A stretch of 64,000 nucleotides of DNA from Cephalotus follicularis (Eukaryota > Streptophyta > Magnoliopsida > Oxalidales > Cephalotaceae): positions 117,379 through 181,378 of the forward strand of contig BDDD01002374.1 in the NCBI GenBank assembly GCA_001972305.1, in the 5' to 3' direction. The position numbers were made by a program, and so were the translations under genes. Shown here one piece after another: positions 44,401 through 52,365 of the stretch. The notes beneath the pieces are model-generated. The model did no database searches, was not told the origin of the DNA, and worked only from the letters and a program-made list of their open reading frames with translations. Positions within the stretch are counted from its first letter, which is position 1; each line of letters begins with the position of its first letter.

Positions 44401-46023
44401 TGACACATCTTTCGGGGTGGGGCATCATTATGTGTTCAGGTACGGACGAATCAGGACTAGTGGCAATGGTCATGGATAGAGAGATCACTGATGGTAAGGA
44501 TACAAAGAGCATGGATGCAAGGATGTTTACTCTTATGGATTTCATTGTATAGATGTATAATATATGTATATGTATGCATGTTATGTAAGGAATTGCGAGG
44601 ATTCTTATGGACATATGATATGTATTGATAATATAATGTATGATATTAATGTTTAAGAACGTTTGAATAGACGTACGTGTATATGTATAAAATTTTAATT
44701 ATTTATCCATTTCCACTAGTACCCGACTTATGGATTAAGAGATTGAATGAGTTTGGGTGATATCTCAGACTCCTTTCGGGTTTGGGGTGTCACAGGTAGT
44801 GAGGGCTGAGTTTTTGCAGTTTTTTTCTTTCTAAAAAGTTGTATTTGAGTTGAAATTTTAGTGGAGACCGTAGACGTATGCATTTGTGAGTTGGCCACAT
44901 AAAAATTATGGTATTGTTTATTTTTTTATTTTTGATTTATTATATTTGTGCACGGGGAATTGCTCTTCAATTCCACACACACATACACACATACACACGT
45001 ATATATATATATATATACAATGGACTCTTAACAAGCCCATGATCGAATTCTTAGCAAATCTAGAACTAAACCCTTAATGATCTCCAACAAGCTGTTCACA
45101 AGTAGGTTTCAAATCGAGCACATCTATATTGAACTCGGCTCATTAAACTATGATTTATGTTTAATGAATGAGACGAATGGATACTTATCGAATCTATGTG
45201 TGAATTCGTCACAAATGACTTGTTTTGTATGTTACCTATACTCTATGAATACTAAATTTGAAGTACAAATAAGGACAAAAGGAAGGACAAAAGGAAGCGT
45301 GACTAATTTTAGAATTTTACCTCTTTTTTTAAAAAATTCCAAATTAGTAAGTGTAAGTACTGGCCAAATTTATAATTTTATCCTTCTTTCTTTTTTCAAT
45401 TCCGCTTATATTTTATATTTCAATTATTTTTATAATTTTACCCTCCATTTCTTTCTTTAATCGAACTTGTATAATCTATTCTAATTCTAATTCTATTTTA
45501 TGCTACATCTACGTTAAAAAAACAAATTATTACTGAAGCTGACATAAGATCACATGATAATGGTGATAATTTGTGTTAACTAATCGAGTCTATATTGTGT
45601 TCGAATTGTGTTCAAGTTAAATTCATTTCGTGTTTATCATGTCTATGTTAATAAAGTCAATTAAGTGATGAATTTATAGATTAAATGAATTAGATAAAAT
45701 TATTTATGTTAAAAATCTTTATTAAGAGCAAAAAAAACTTTGATTTATCATCATTCTACTTGATGACCCAAAAAGTGCCTGTTATGACGATTTATACAAT
45801 TGGCCAAACTAGCGAGCCGCAGGATATAATATGGCAAGTAAAAATTTAGTAATTTTAATGAGTAAATGTTGATCGTATCATTTAGATGGATTTGTCTTAG
45901 AGAATGAATATAGTGAATACCTTTCCCTCCTCCAAGAATGGCACGTACTGGCATTTGATGGCTAAACAGCCTAACTTGGGGTGCAGTTTCGTTATCAGAA
46001 TCTGATGACGAATAGATCGGCAT
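25555..46023 (-). CDS. RTNLB: reticulon-like protein B (RTNLB9-like), five exons, 19.45-kb first intron
   Basis: Exons on the minus strand: 46023-45921, 26469-26289, 26138-25997, 25888-25819 and 25724-25555 (103+181+142+70+170 nt = 221 codons plus TAA). All introns are GT-AG and all phases match. The protein begins [16 protein letters not shown] and has the plant reticulon signature [20 protein letters not shown] across the exon 1/2 junction. Two long hydrophobic hairpins lie at about residues 47-95 and 143-175, separated by a polar loop ([10 protein letters not shown]...[12 protein letters not shown]). The tail is [13 protein letters not shown], ending in a KKXX-type ER signal. Reticulons shape tubular ER by membrane hairpin insertion. 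ATG 46023 is preferred over the in-frame ATG at 46086 because family members start with this short acidic/Ser stretch. The ORF is undamaged despite the intron. Assignment to the RTNLB9 branch is from memory. Confidence 0.93.
26470..26805 (-). other. RTNLB intron 1, 3' part
   Basis: AT-rich intronic sequence between the exon 2 acceptor and the C1 target site. No ORF or repeat was recognised. Confidence 0.6.
26811..27198 (+). mobile_element. 5' LTR of C1
   Basis: 388 bp, TG...CA. An inverted GGGTCGGGTTTGACCCGACCC lies near the start and CCACATG...CATGTGG-like sequence follows. The PBS TGGTATCAGAG comes directly after. Confidence 0.93.
27212..28442 (+). mobile_element. C1 untranslated leader
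   Basis: 1.2 kb before gag. Positions 27560-27945 are notably GC-rich against AT-rich surroundings, with ORFs on both strands and an internal direct repeat (GCGCTATTGCTTCCTCTG occurs twice near 27846-27897). They may be captured foreign sequence; I recognise no protein in them. Confidence 0.5.
28443..29231 (+). pseudogene. C1 Gag
   Basis: ATG at 28443 ([21 protein letters not shown]). It has the copia Gag/UBN2 layout: [13 protein letters not shown] near the N-terminus, then [34 protein letters not shown] and [16 protein letters not shown]. It has a basic tail and a TGA stop at 29229-29231, immediately before a zinc-knuckle remnant whose first two cysteines are lost (GHFAHEC remains). The longer in-frame extension up to 28398 is unlikely to be the start. 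Confidence 0.85.
29232..32489 (+). pseudogene. C1 Pol (protease, integrase, RT, RNase H), five internal stops
   Basis: It is in the same frame as gag throughout, with no frameshift. Stops are at 30015-30017 TAG, 30288-30290 TAA, 31005-31007 TGA, 31575-31577 TGA and 31935-31937 TAG. Protease has [11 protein letters not shown] (29361). The integrase zinc domain has WHARLGHIG...[10 protein letters not shown] (29760-29885). The core has HSDICGP, LRTDRG and [13 protein letters not shown] has [31 protein letters not shown] and [12 protein letters not shown] (about 31515-31550). RNase H has [27 protein letters not shown] and HGNTKHIDV, ending ARSMGLCRI at 32489. Several stops replace residues that are normally Trp or Gln. 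It is not translatable as a polyprotein. Confidence 0.9.
32490..33592 (+). mobile_element. C1 3' untranslated region
   Basis: 1.1 kb without a convincing ORF between the RNase H stop and the 3' LTR, ending in the purine tract 33577-33592. Confidence 0.7.
33593..33976 (+). mobile_element. 3' LTR of C1
   Basis: 384 bp, aligned end to end with 26811-27198. Confidence 0.93.
33982..35336. other. RTNLB intron 1 between C1 and K
   Basis: AT-rich intron sequence with TA microsatellites at about 34371-34394, 34791-34812 and 35319-35336, and the MITE candidate at 34446-34789. No gene was seen. A T/C-rich ORF at 35116-35374 looks fortuitous. Confidence 0.5.
34446..34789. mobile_element. MITE candidate with about 28-bp terminal inverted repeats
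   Basis: The left end TCAATGCACAAGTAATTGGT (34446 on) and the reverse complement of the right end (34761-34789, TCAACGTGCACAAGTAATCGG) match for about 28 bp with a 2-bp indel and two mismatches. It is 344 bp long, AT-rich and noncoding. The target duplication is unclear, with a TA repeat on the right side. Confidence 0.5.
35337..35697 (+). mobile_element. 5' LTR of K
   Basis: 361 bp, TG...CA, followed after 3 bp by the initiator-tRNA PBS. Confidence 0.85.
35804..37129 (+). pseudogene. K Gag-protease ORF with three stops
   Basis: ATG at 35804 ([13 protein letters not shown]...), the Tnt1-type Gag start. The frame is broken by TAG at 35921-35923, 36176-36178 and 36605-36607 and closes with TAG at 37127-37129. 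Blocks: [55 protein letters not shown], zinc knuckle [14 protein letters not shown] (about 36468-36510), protease [12 protein letters not shown] (DSA in place of DSG), [17 protein letters not shown] and the pre-integrase block [18 protein letters not shown]. After [12 protein letters not shown] the 3' LTR begins almost at once. Altering the Gly after the catalytic Asp-Ser would be expected to impair protease. Confidence 0.82.
37393..39817 (+). mobile_element. 5' LTR of G1
   Basis: 2425 bp. T/C-rich 37660-37830, palindrome motifs 38621-38735, and a GGCATGTCGTAGGCCTGG-bearing block at about 39315-39410 shared with GyI. Confidence 0.85.
38621..38735. repeat. GTCGAC palindrome cluster (CAGTCGACTG type) in G1 LTR
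   Basis: Six copies (CAGTCGGCTG, AGTCGGCTA, CAGTCGACTGG, CAGCTGGCTG) at about 20 bp spacing. ATATAAAAG at about 38632-38640 lies inside the cluster. Confidence 0.75.
39986..42022 (+). pseudogene. G1 Gag-protease-RT (N-terminal), stops
   Basis: ATG at 39986 ([17 protein letters not shown]). Stops are at 40448-40450, 40625-40627 and 42020-42022, all TAG and in one frame. Gag core: [43 protein letters not shown]. Two zinc-binding motifs follow: [13 protein letters not shown] and [14 protein letters not shown]. The protease region has [10 protein letters not shown]; the RT start has [55 protein letters not shown] and ending FSKIDLR. Confidence 0.87.
42023..43245 (+). pseudogene. G1 RT (C-terminal) and RNase H
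   Basis: Same frame to 42718: [29 protein letters not shown] (catalytic FIDD), [37 protein letters not shown] frameshift lies near 42712-42716, then [42 protein letters not shown] 42880-42882, and [24 protein letters not shown] (RNase H end). The ORF ends at 43245 at the deletion junction, before the integrase. Confidence 0.87.
43250..43791 (+). mobile_element. 3' LTR remnant of G1 (R/U5)
   Basis: It contains GAGGTTTGCTCACCCGCG...CCATGCGGCAGG (about 43412-43453), which is missing from the G1 5' LTR, then sequence nearly identical to 39500-39817. Confidence 0.8.
44976..45920 (-). other. RTNLB intron 1, 5' part
   Basis: CA/TA microsatellite at about 44975-45017, then AT-rich intron sequence up to the exon 1 donor. 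No element boundary or coding region was recognised. Confidence 0.5.
45921..46023 (-). CDS. RTNLB: RTNLB exon 1 (34 codons + 1 nt)
   Basis: [10 protein letters not shown]... through AILGGGK, with donor AAAG|GTATTC at 45920-45915 and phase 1. The last G plus TT from exon 2 makes Val. It is separated from exon 2 by all the intron transposons. Confidence 0.92.
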
Positions 46024-46573
46024 TGTTGCAATTTTAAAATTTTGTGTCACTTTTTTCTTAGTTTTATCCCCATTTCTGTGCACCAACTTAAATATGAAAA
46101 TGGGAGGTTCTAGACTTGATAGTAAAGCAAGTTACGTTGCCATAAAGAAGAAAGGAATAGCTTGGAGCTTGGCTTTACATGCCCCTTTAATAAAGGGCAG
46201 TATGTCTTCTCGTCAAGTCTTCCATGTTATCGTTTGATTACATGTAGTGATCTCAAAAGATTAACATAAATTATTACATGAATCACTTCAAGATTAGCAT
46301 TTACTTTTGTTTTTACTAGCCAGCCAAAGCATAAGAAACATTGACAACTTGTACAAGGAAATAGACAGTGTCGCCTTTGCTCCAAGCAACAAACAAAAAC
46401 AACTACTCTACTAATCATGGCAGGGTTCCTCATATCTCTCTCTCACCACCTAAAGCTGCAAAACACAAAAGAACACAAACCAATAACCCATTCTCTCCCT
46501 CTCCACTCCCAATCAACCCCCAAACCCCCATAAATCTCCTAAACCCACAAAACCCATTTGCAATCTCTCTCCA
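46024..46573. promoter_or_regulatory. shared 550-bp intergenic region, head-to-head promoters
   Basis: It lies between the RTNLB ATG (46023, minus) and the epimerase-like ATG (46574, plus). A CT/CA-rich plus-strand leader spans 46430-46570. An upstream ORF of 38 codons (46417-46533, start MAGFLISLSHHLK) is in another frame and stops before the main ATG. I could not assign a TATA box with confidence. Confidence 0.6.
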
Positions 46574-46954
46574 ATGAAGCCAATGGCAGCAACAGTACAA
46601 GCAACAATATCAACATCCACAAATTTTGGGTTTAAGAATTTAATGGAAACTTTCAAAGTAGATGTGCAGAGAGCAGAGAACAGGGCCTTAAATGTACCCT
46701 TAATTGCACCTTTCACTATTGCAACTTCAAGACTTGATAAAGTAGAAAATGTGGCAATCAGGATTGAATTGACTAATGGGTGTGTTGGGTGGGGTGAGGC
46801 TCCGATTTTGCCTTTTGTGACTGCAGAGGATCAAGGCACAGCCATGACCAAAGCTAAAGAGGTTTGTGAGTTGCTGATGAAGAGTCCGGCCATGACTTTG
46901 GGATCTACTTTAGGTGACATCGGTGGGATTCTTCCTGGTCATGACTTTGCTTCA
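46574..46954 (+). CDS. exon 1 of an L-Ala-D/L-Glu epimerase-like (enolase superfamily) gene, rest not in window
   Basis: ATG at 46574 (MKPMAATVQATISTST...). 127 codons are open to a donor TTCA|GTGAGT at 46955. The content is the N-terminal capping domain of muconate-lactonizing/epimerase-type enolases: FKVDVQRAENRALNVPLIAPF, NVAIRIELTNGCVGWGEAPIL, TAEDQ, and GGILPGHDFAS. The barrel carrying the catalytic lysines and metal-binding acids is absent, so the assignment rests on this domain. Bacterial relatives epimerise cell-wall-type dipeptides; the substrate in plants is less clear. I found no downstream exon before 48086, where retrotransposons take over. Either intron 1 is very long, as in RTNLB, or the gene is broken. 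The 38-codon ORF just upstream is unlikely to be the start. Confidence 0.85.
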
Positions 46955-47289
46955 GTGAGTTTTTTTTTGGTTTTGTTATCTCTCTGTGTGGTTTTTGCAC
47001 TTGATTGGGTTTTTTTTGTTTGTTTACTTGGGTATTGAATTTGAATGATTTGATAGCTTGATTGTGTGTTAAGATGGTTATGATATTTTTTTGTGATTGT
47101 TAGGTTAATCGGGTGTATAGGATTGGACAATTTGGCCAACAAATCAAAAGTTTTAAATTTTTTTTTATGATGGTAATTTTTAATGTTGTGTTTTGTTGCT
47201 AAGAGCAAGGTAGAGAAAGAAAGATGGAAATTTAGATATGGGAAACAGGAACCCTAGCTGAGTGCAAGTGCTGGCTTTCAAGATTATAA
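46955..47289 (+). other. start of intron 1 of the epimerase-like gene
   Basis: T-rich and noncoding, without recognised repeats. Confidence 0.55.
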
Positions 47290-47512
47290 TATAAGACTAT
47301 CTACAAGCGCCACTGTGGAAGAGCGGGATCACAGCCCGCACAAAATTTTAAGAGTATAATACAAAAAACCCCTGAGATTATAAAGCGATAACACATATCC
47401 CCTATATTTTCATAAATAACAAATACCCTATTAAAGTTAATAAACCCGTATAAAATATCCCCATCCGTTAAACAGAAGTTAAAAGAGTACATGTAAAAAG
47501 TTAAATTTGCCC
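47290..47512. repeat. dispersed-repeat-like segment
   Basis: Contains AAAACCCCTGAGATTATAAAG, ATATCCCCTATATTTTC and AATACCCTATTAAAG, a 'CCCCTGAG ... AGCGATAACACATATCCCC' style that I recall as a common interspersed plant repeat. Ends not defined. Confidence 0.4.
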
Positions 47513-48085
47513 CTAAACCTAATCTAAGTGCTGCAAGTGTTGATCCTGAGAGATGTGAGATGTCAGCAGAGAAATCTACACCACATTCAGAAGGTTTGGT
47601 TGCTTCATTGAAGATTGTGTTTTCACCATATGTGGGTGATCCACCAAGAGCTGTTTCACTGTGGAAGGAACTGAATGCTGGCGCACTGAATATGCTATTT
47701 TCCTTGTCATTCAAATTCAATCCTTGCAGATTTGTACCTTCTTCGAACTCATTCAACGTTGGAAACTCCTCAGGTATATCTAGCCCTTTAAGGTACCAAT
47801 CCTCTTCATCCTTTTTGTTAGATCTGCCCCCCTCTTCTGCACCGAATTCAGAGACCGCATCCTTGCCCACATGTTCCGTACGAATCTCACTGCTATCTGG
47901 TTTTGATGTCAATAATTCACAAGTCCATAATCGCATTTCACAAGTTCCATGTCAAAATCAGAAGAAAAAGTACTGCTATATGTTTCATACAATTCTTCAA
48001 AACAAAGCAGTGGATCAACACCTGCATCACAATATTTTGTCCCCAAAAAACAACTCGAATCACAATATTCAGAGCCTAGGAGATG
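47513..48085 (-). pseudogene. unidentified gene fragment
   Basis: The minus strand has coding-like sequence in two overlapping frames: about 48080-47905 (LGSEYCDSSCFLGTKYCDA, PLLCFEELYETYSS) and 47936-about 47513 (WYLKGLDIPEEFPTLNEFEE, SECGVDFSADISH). Composition is acidic/Ser-rich without repeats or transposon domains, and the frames overlap as if by one shift. I do not recognise the family. It sits inside the epimerase-like intron next to the repeat segment and may be a captured or duplicated host gene piece. Confidence 0.4.
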
Positions 48086-48624
48086 TGTAACGACCCGTAT
48101 TAATTTTTGGGTAAATTGATGTTTTGGGGCTTGGGGGAAAATTTCCTTTTTCTCCTTGGTTGTGGTCGGCTTGGGCTCCTCTTCTTGGATAGTGTTAGTT
48201 TGGCTTGGGCTTGGTGAAGGCCCAATGGTTTGTTATGGTTATGTGATGAAGAGATATTTGTATTGGTGTTGGGATATGTGCAAAGCTTACTTAGGAAGCT
48301 TTGGCAATTGGCTTTCGGCAGACATCACATCCATCATCTCCCGCATGAAGAAGCATTTGAGAGAGTGAGCTTTCATCTTTCTTCTTTCTTCTTCGTCTTT
48401 CTTCTGAAGCTTCGATCACTGTTTGAGGTTGGGACTTTCCTTACCCGTCTACGCGTCTAGCAGGTAAGAGTCCTCCTTGGTACGTTGTGGTACGTTGCTT
48501 TGTTGGTGTTGAGACGATCTTTAAGGCCGAGAAAGTGCTTCGCCTTGGTTTTCATGGATGTATGTGGTTCATGCATGACTTCAGAAATGTTTGTTCATGG
48601 TGGCTAAGCATTGTTGTGTGTTGG

Positions 48625-49648
48625 TGTAACACTCCGCGCCCGCAGGGCGGACACGTGGCATTACTCTCAATCCAAAACACAATACAATGGTCGGGACTAG
48701 CAATATAAAAATGCGGAAAACTTAAAACTTTGCAATATATAACACTTGCGGAAGATACAATACAAATCCATCCATACAGTACAATGCAAATCTTTTACAA
48801 TACAGTCTTTTTCAATACATTATCAATCCTTCAATACAGTATTACGATACAATACATTCCAAACTTTACTACAATCTCACAACCAGTCCTGCAGTACCCA
48901 AGCAGTCATGCGATCAATCGAGTCTTCAGTCCTTTTGTCCGCTGCTACTTGCTGCCCTACCTATGCCGCACACAAAGGTACAACACAGCCCCACCCCGAA
49001 GGATGGGGTTAGCCACATTGGCTAAGCAGAAACCCCATGCAGCATGTATGCATGTACAATGTGCAATATCGGTGACAATCAATACAATATCAATGTGCGG
49101 TGTACAATATCAATGCATGACATAGCAAATGTACATGTACAATTGGCGATCAGACTACCCGTATGACAGTGGCCCATAACAGAGCATACGGATAGGATCT
49201 ATAACAAACAATCAATCAATGGCAGACACTCAATGGTGGTGTACGAAACACCCAATCAATCAATCAATGTCCTATAGAGCGTGCGACCGATGTCAATTCA
49301 GTGTAAATCAGTTAGCAGTGATCAATCCCACGGAAGGTAGTCCTTCAAAAAGGGTGGGAGATCTACCTACGGTTCTCAGGCTGATCAGGTCTGGAACACA
49401 TAGATCTTCCAGCCTATGGCTGGGCCAATACAATCTCGATGAGCTACAACTGAGGGAGCTACTGATGCCGTTAGGGAGCTACGACCCTCAGCGAGCGTCA
49501 ATCGTCAATCAATCGTGCTCGTCAACACATGCTCTTCAGCAAGACAATACAATACAAGAAACGATCGACGGAATAGGTGGACAAAGTCGACCTAACATGC
49601 CGACGTAAACCACAAGGTCGCTCTGTAGGATCCATACAATACAATCAA
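48625..49648 (-). mobile_element. partial 3' LTR of F
   Basis: 48625-49383 matches 52366-53124 of the 5' LTR. 49384-49645 continues with sequence absent from the 5' LTR, beginning like the G2 copy (GATCAGG). The junction with RT lies at about 49646. Confidence 0.8.
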
Positions 49649-50440
49649 TCAATCAATCTCAGAAACAATATGCCCTAGAATAGCAACCTCCGATAGCCAA
49701 AACTCGCACTTGTCGAATTTGGCATACAATCGATGATCCCTCAAAGTTTGCAATACAATGTAAAGGTGCTGGGCATGCTCCTCATCGGTCCTGGAATAGA
49801 CCGAGAGGTCGTCAATGAACACTACAATGAACTGATCCAAATACTGTCTGAACACTCGGTTCATCAGGTCCATGAAAGCCGCAGGAGCATTAGTCACACC
49901 AAAAGGCATAACTAAGAACTCATAATGGCCATATCTCGATCTGAAAGCCGTCTTCGGAATATTCTCCGGTCTGACTTTCAACTGGTGATAGCCCGATCTC
50001 AAGTTGAGCTTAGAAAACACCGTCACTCCTCAAAGCTGGTCGAACAGCTCGTCAATGTGCAGTAGAGGGTACTTATTCTTCACTGTAACTTTATTGAGCT
50101 GTCGGTAGTCAATACACATACGGAGCGATCCATCTTTCTTCTTGACAAAAAGAACAGGTGCTCCCCTGGGTGAAGCACTAGGTCTTATAAAACCTTTGTC
50201 GAGAAGATTCTGTAACTGTATTTTTAACTCTTTCAATTCTATCGGTGCCATTCGGTACGGTGCTCGAGAAATCGGTGCAGTTCCTGGTATCAAATCAATC
50301 ACAAATTCTATCTCTCTGTCTGGCGGCAACAACGTCAAATCCCGAGGAAAACATCTCCGAACTCGCAAACCATTGGAATATCTTCCAGTTCCGGCCGCCA
50401 TCTGTCTGTATCGAGCATGTGTGCCAGAAACCCCTGGCAT
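49649..50440 (-). pseudogene. F reverse transcriptase, partial
   Basis: 50440-50030 has [55 protein letters not shown] and [18 protein letters not shown] stop at 50030-50032 follows, then in the same frame [44 protein letters not shown] (catalytic FIDD) and [17 protein letters not shown]. It ends abruptly at 49649 in LTR sequence. Confidence 0.87.
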
Positions 50441-52218
50441 CCCTGTCGTAACAATCTGTCCGCATGCAAAGCCGAAATCATCGGAACAGACAATGGCTCT
50501 AAGGTGCCAAGAAACCGAAAAGGTGGTCGTCCCGGAGGACTAAAAACCACTACTTTCCGATGACAATCCACCTGAGCAAAGCTAGCAGACAACCAATCTA
50601 TGCCAAGAATCACATCTAGGCAATCCATCGGTAAAACAATAAGATCGGCTAATAAGCAACGATCATCAATCTCAAAAATACAATCACTACACACTCGATC
50701 GGTGGTCGCTGACTCACCGAGAGGTGTGGATACCTCTATAAAGAAAGGAAGGTACTCGGGTCTCAACCCAACATGGGAGACAAAATGCAATGCAATGAAT
50801 GAATGGGATGAACCCGGATCAATAAGAACCCGTGCTGGAAGCTGAAAGAGTCGAATGGTACCTCCAATCACAACATCTGACCCTGCTGCAGCACTCGGTT
50901 CCATAGCAAACACTCTAGCCTGAACTGTCGGAGCAGAACTCATAGGCTGCTTCCCCCTGGACTGCGAAGTCCCACGGGAAGGAGACGGTACACTAGTTGT
51001 CGGTCCCGGTGGAGGCGGTGCCCGCTGTGTCTGATCAAATCCTCTAGGACGAGAACTCCGAGGACAATCTTTAGCAATGTGGTCGGGACCACCACAAACC
51101 AAGTAATGGCCCAAGAACCATCTACAATTCTCAGAAGTATGGTTGGTCTTCTGACAATGCACACAAGGAACCGTAGCACTCTGATTACCACTCCTAGAAA
51201 ATCTGGAGGGTGTACCCTGACTAGGTGCTGAAGATCGGTCTCCTCGACGTGCGTTCCTCGATCTGCCTCTCCTCCGAGAACGGGACGGTTTCCCGCTGTC
51301 CTGATTACTACCCTGAGAACCAGGTGAGGGGCTACTATCAGTCTTCTGCGATTTAGCACTGCCACTGTCACTACCACTCTGCCAAGAAGAAGGAGTAGGC
51401 CTGGTACGGGCTGCATTCCTCATCAGTTTAGCCTCAGCTGCAATATCCTCAAGCTGCATAGCTCGGGAAGAAATATCCGATATGGAGGTCAACCCGAAGG
51501 GGGTCAGTTGCCTCCTCAAATCCAATCTTAGTCCCCGAAGGAACTTCTTTGCTCTACGCTCTTGGTTTTCCACTCAGTACGGGGCGGATCGGGCTAATTG
51601 CGTGAATCTCGCCTCGTACTCAGCAACTGTCATGCTCCCTTGTACCAAGTTAGCAAATTCAATCTCTCTTTTGTCTATCTCTACCTGAGGGTAGTACCTT
51701 GCATAGAATTCTCTTTTGAAGGCATCCCAAGAGCGGACTGTACCATTCCTTGTCCAATATGTATTAACCATAGCCCATCAGTGCTCGGCTTCTCCTTGGA
51801 GCATATACACTGCCAAAACCAATTTCTGTTCATCATCACATCCCATGACTTCAAAGATCTTTTCCAGATGGGTTAGCCAAGACTCAGCAAGGGTAGGATC
51901 GGGGAGTCCTACAAATGCTGGAGGCTGCAACTTTAAGAAGCGGCTCAACATGTCTTCTCTCCTTGGTCTACGTTCCACTCTAGCCTGTTGGCGTCCCCTC
52001 AGAGTATGCATCTGTGCCATGGTAGCACACAACTGTCTCCAAACCTCAGGGTCAGCACCCACTGGTGGAGCATTGGGATCATACTCTGGAAAAGCATTGC
52101 CAGCAGCCGGTTCATCATCAACAGGAACAGGGGCAGGAGCATTCCTTCCACCCCGTCGGCCATGCCTTCCTCTGTTTTCCATTACTATAAGAGACAACAA
52201 TGGGATGATCAGATACAA
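50335..52218 (-). pseudogene. F Gag-protease, two stops and a frameshift
   Basis: The likely start is MENRGRHGRRGG at about 52182 (in-frame ORF from 52218). One frame is broken by TGA 51778-51780 and TGA 51574-51576, then open to 50335, where a frameshift leads into RT. Gag: WLTHLEKIFEVMGCDDEQKLV, WDAFKREFYARYYPQVEIDK. Basic RSRRRGRSRNARRGD. Zinc-knuckle-like CVHCQKTNHTSENC, then CGGPDHIAKDC with the first Cys replaced (LVCGGPDHIAKDC). Protease has LIDPGSSHSFIALHFV (DPG active site) and LDVILGIDWL. Confidence 0.87.
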
Positions 52219-52365
52219 TCACTTTCAATTCCAATATCAATCTCTTTTCCAATAACAATAGCATGAATAAGCAAGAACACATATCATGCAAATCCATTCA
52301 GTCGATCTCAATCAACGCATTTATATACTTAGCTAGCAGGCCGACCAATGTCTCTGATACCATAC

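Larger units (their letters stand above)
37291..44794 (+). mobile_element. gypsy-type LTR fragment L inserted in the K 3' LTR, itself holding G1
   Basis: Non-G1 pieces are 37291-37392 and 43792-44794, about 1.1 kb in all. The right piece ends GGTTTGGGGTGTCACA at 44794 like a gypsy LTR end. Positions 43820-44095 contain about four copies of CTAGTTGAGCTCCTAYCGGTG...GGTAGGCAACTAG at about 65-70 bp. No good target duplication was found; a few dozen bases of the K LTR are lost at the junction. Confidence 0.5.
35337..44975 (+). mobile_element. non-autonomous Ty1/copia element K (Gag-protease only), 3' LTR split
   Basis: 5' LTR 35337-35697 (TGTTGTTAAG...TTTAACA), PBS 35701-35713 (TGGTATCAGAGCC), one gag-protease frame 35804-37129, and PPT TTGAGGAAGGAT ending 37151. 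The 3' LTR starts TGTTGGGAAACACC at 37152, is interrupted after 37290, and resumes at about 44795 (GAGTTTTTGCAGTTTT...GGAATTGCTCTTCAATT) to about 44975. Integrase, RT and RNase H are entirely absent. Both ends lie in TA/CA microsatellite, so a target duplication cannot be read. The element is about 2.1 kb without its insert. It lies antisense in RTNLB intron 1. Confidence 0.8.

Noticed and set aside
35332-45017. ATATA as target duplication of element K
   Set aside because: Both sides are TA microsatellite, so any match is uninformative.
46024-46086. In-frame upstream ATG of RTNLB
   Set aside because: The resulting extension is Lys-rich and unlike the family N-terminus; ATG 46023 fits better.
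46417-46533. ATG of the 38-codon ORF as the true start of the epimerase-like gene
   Set aside because: Different frame and terminates before the main ORF; kept only as a possible upstream ORF.
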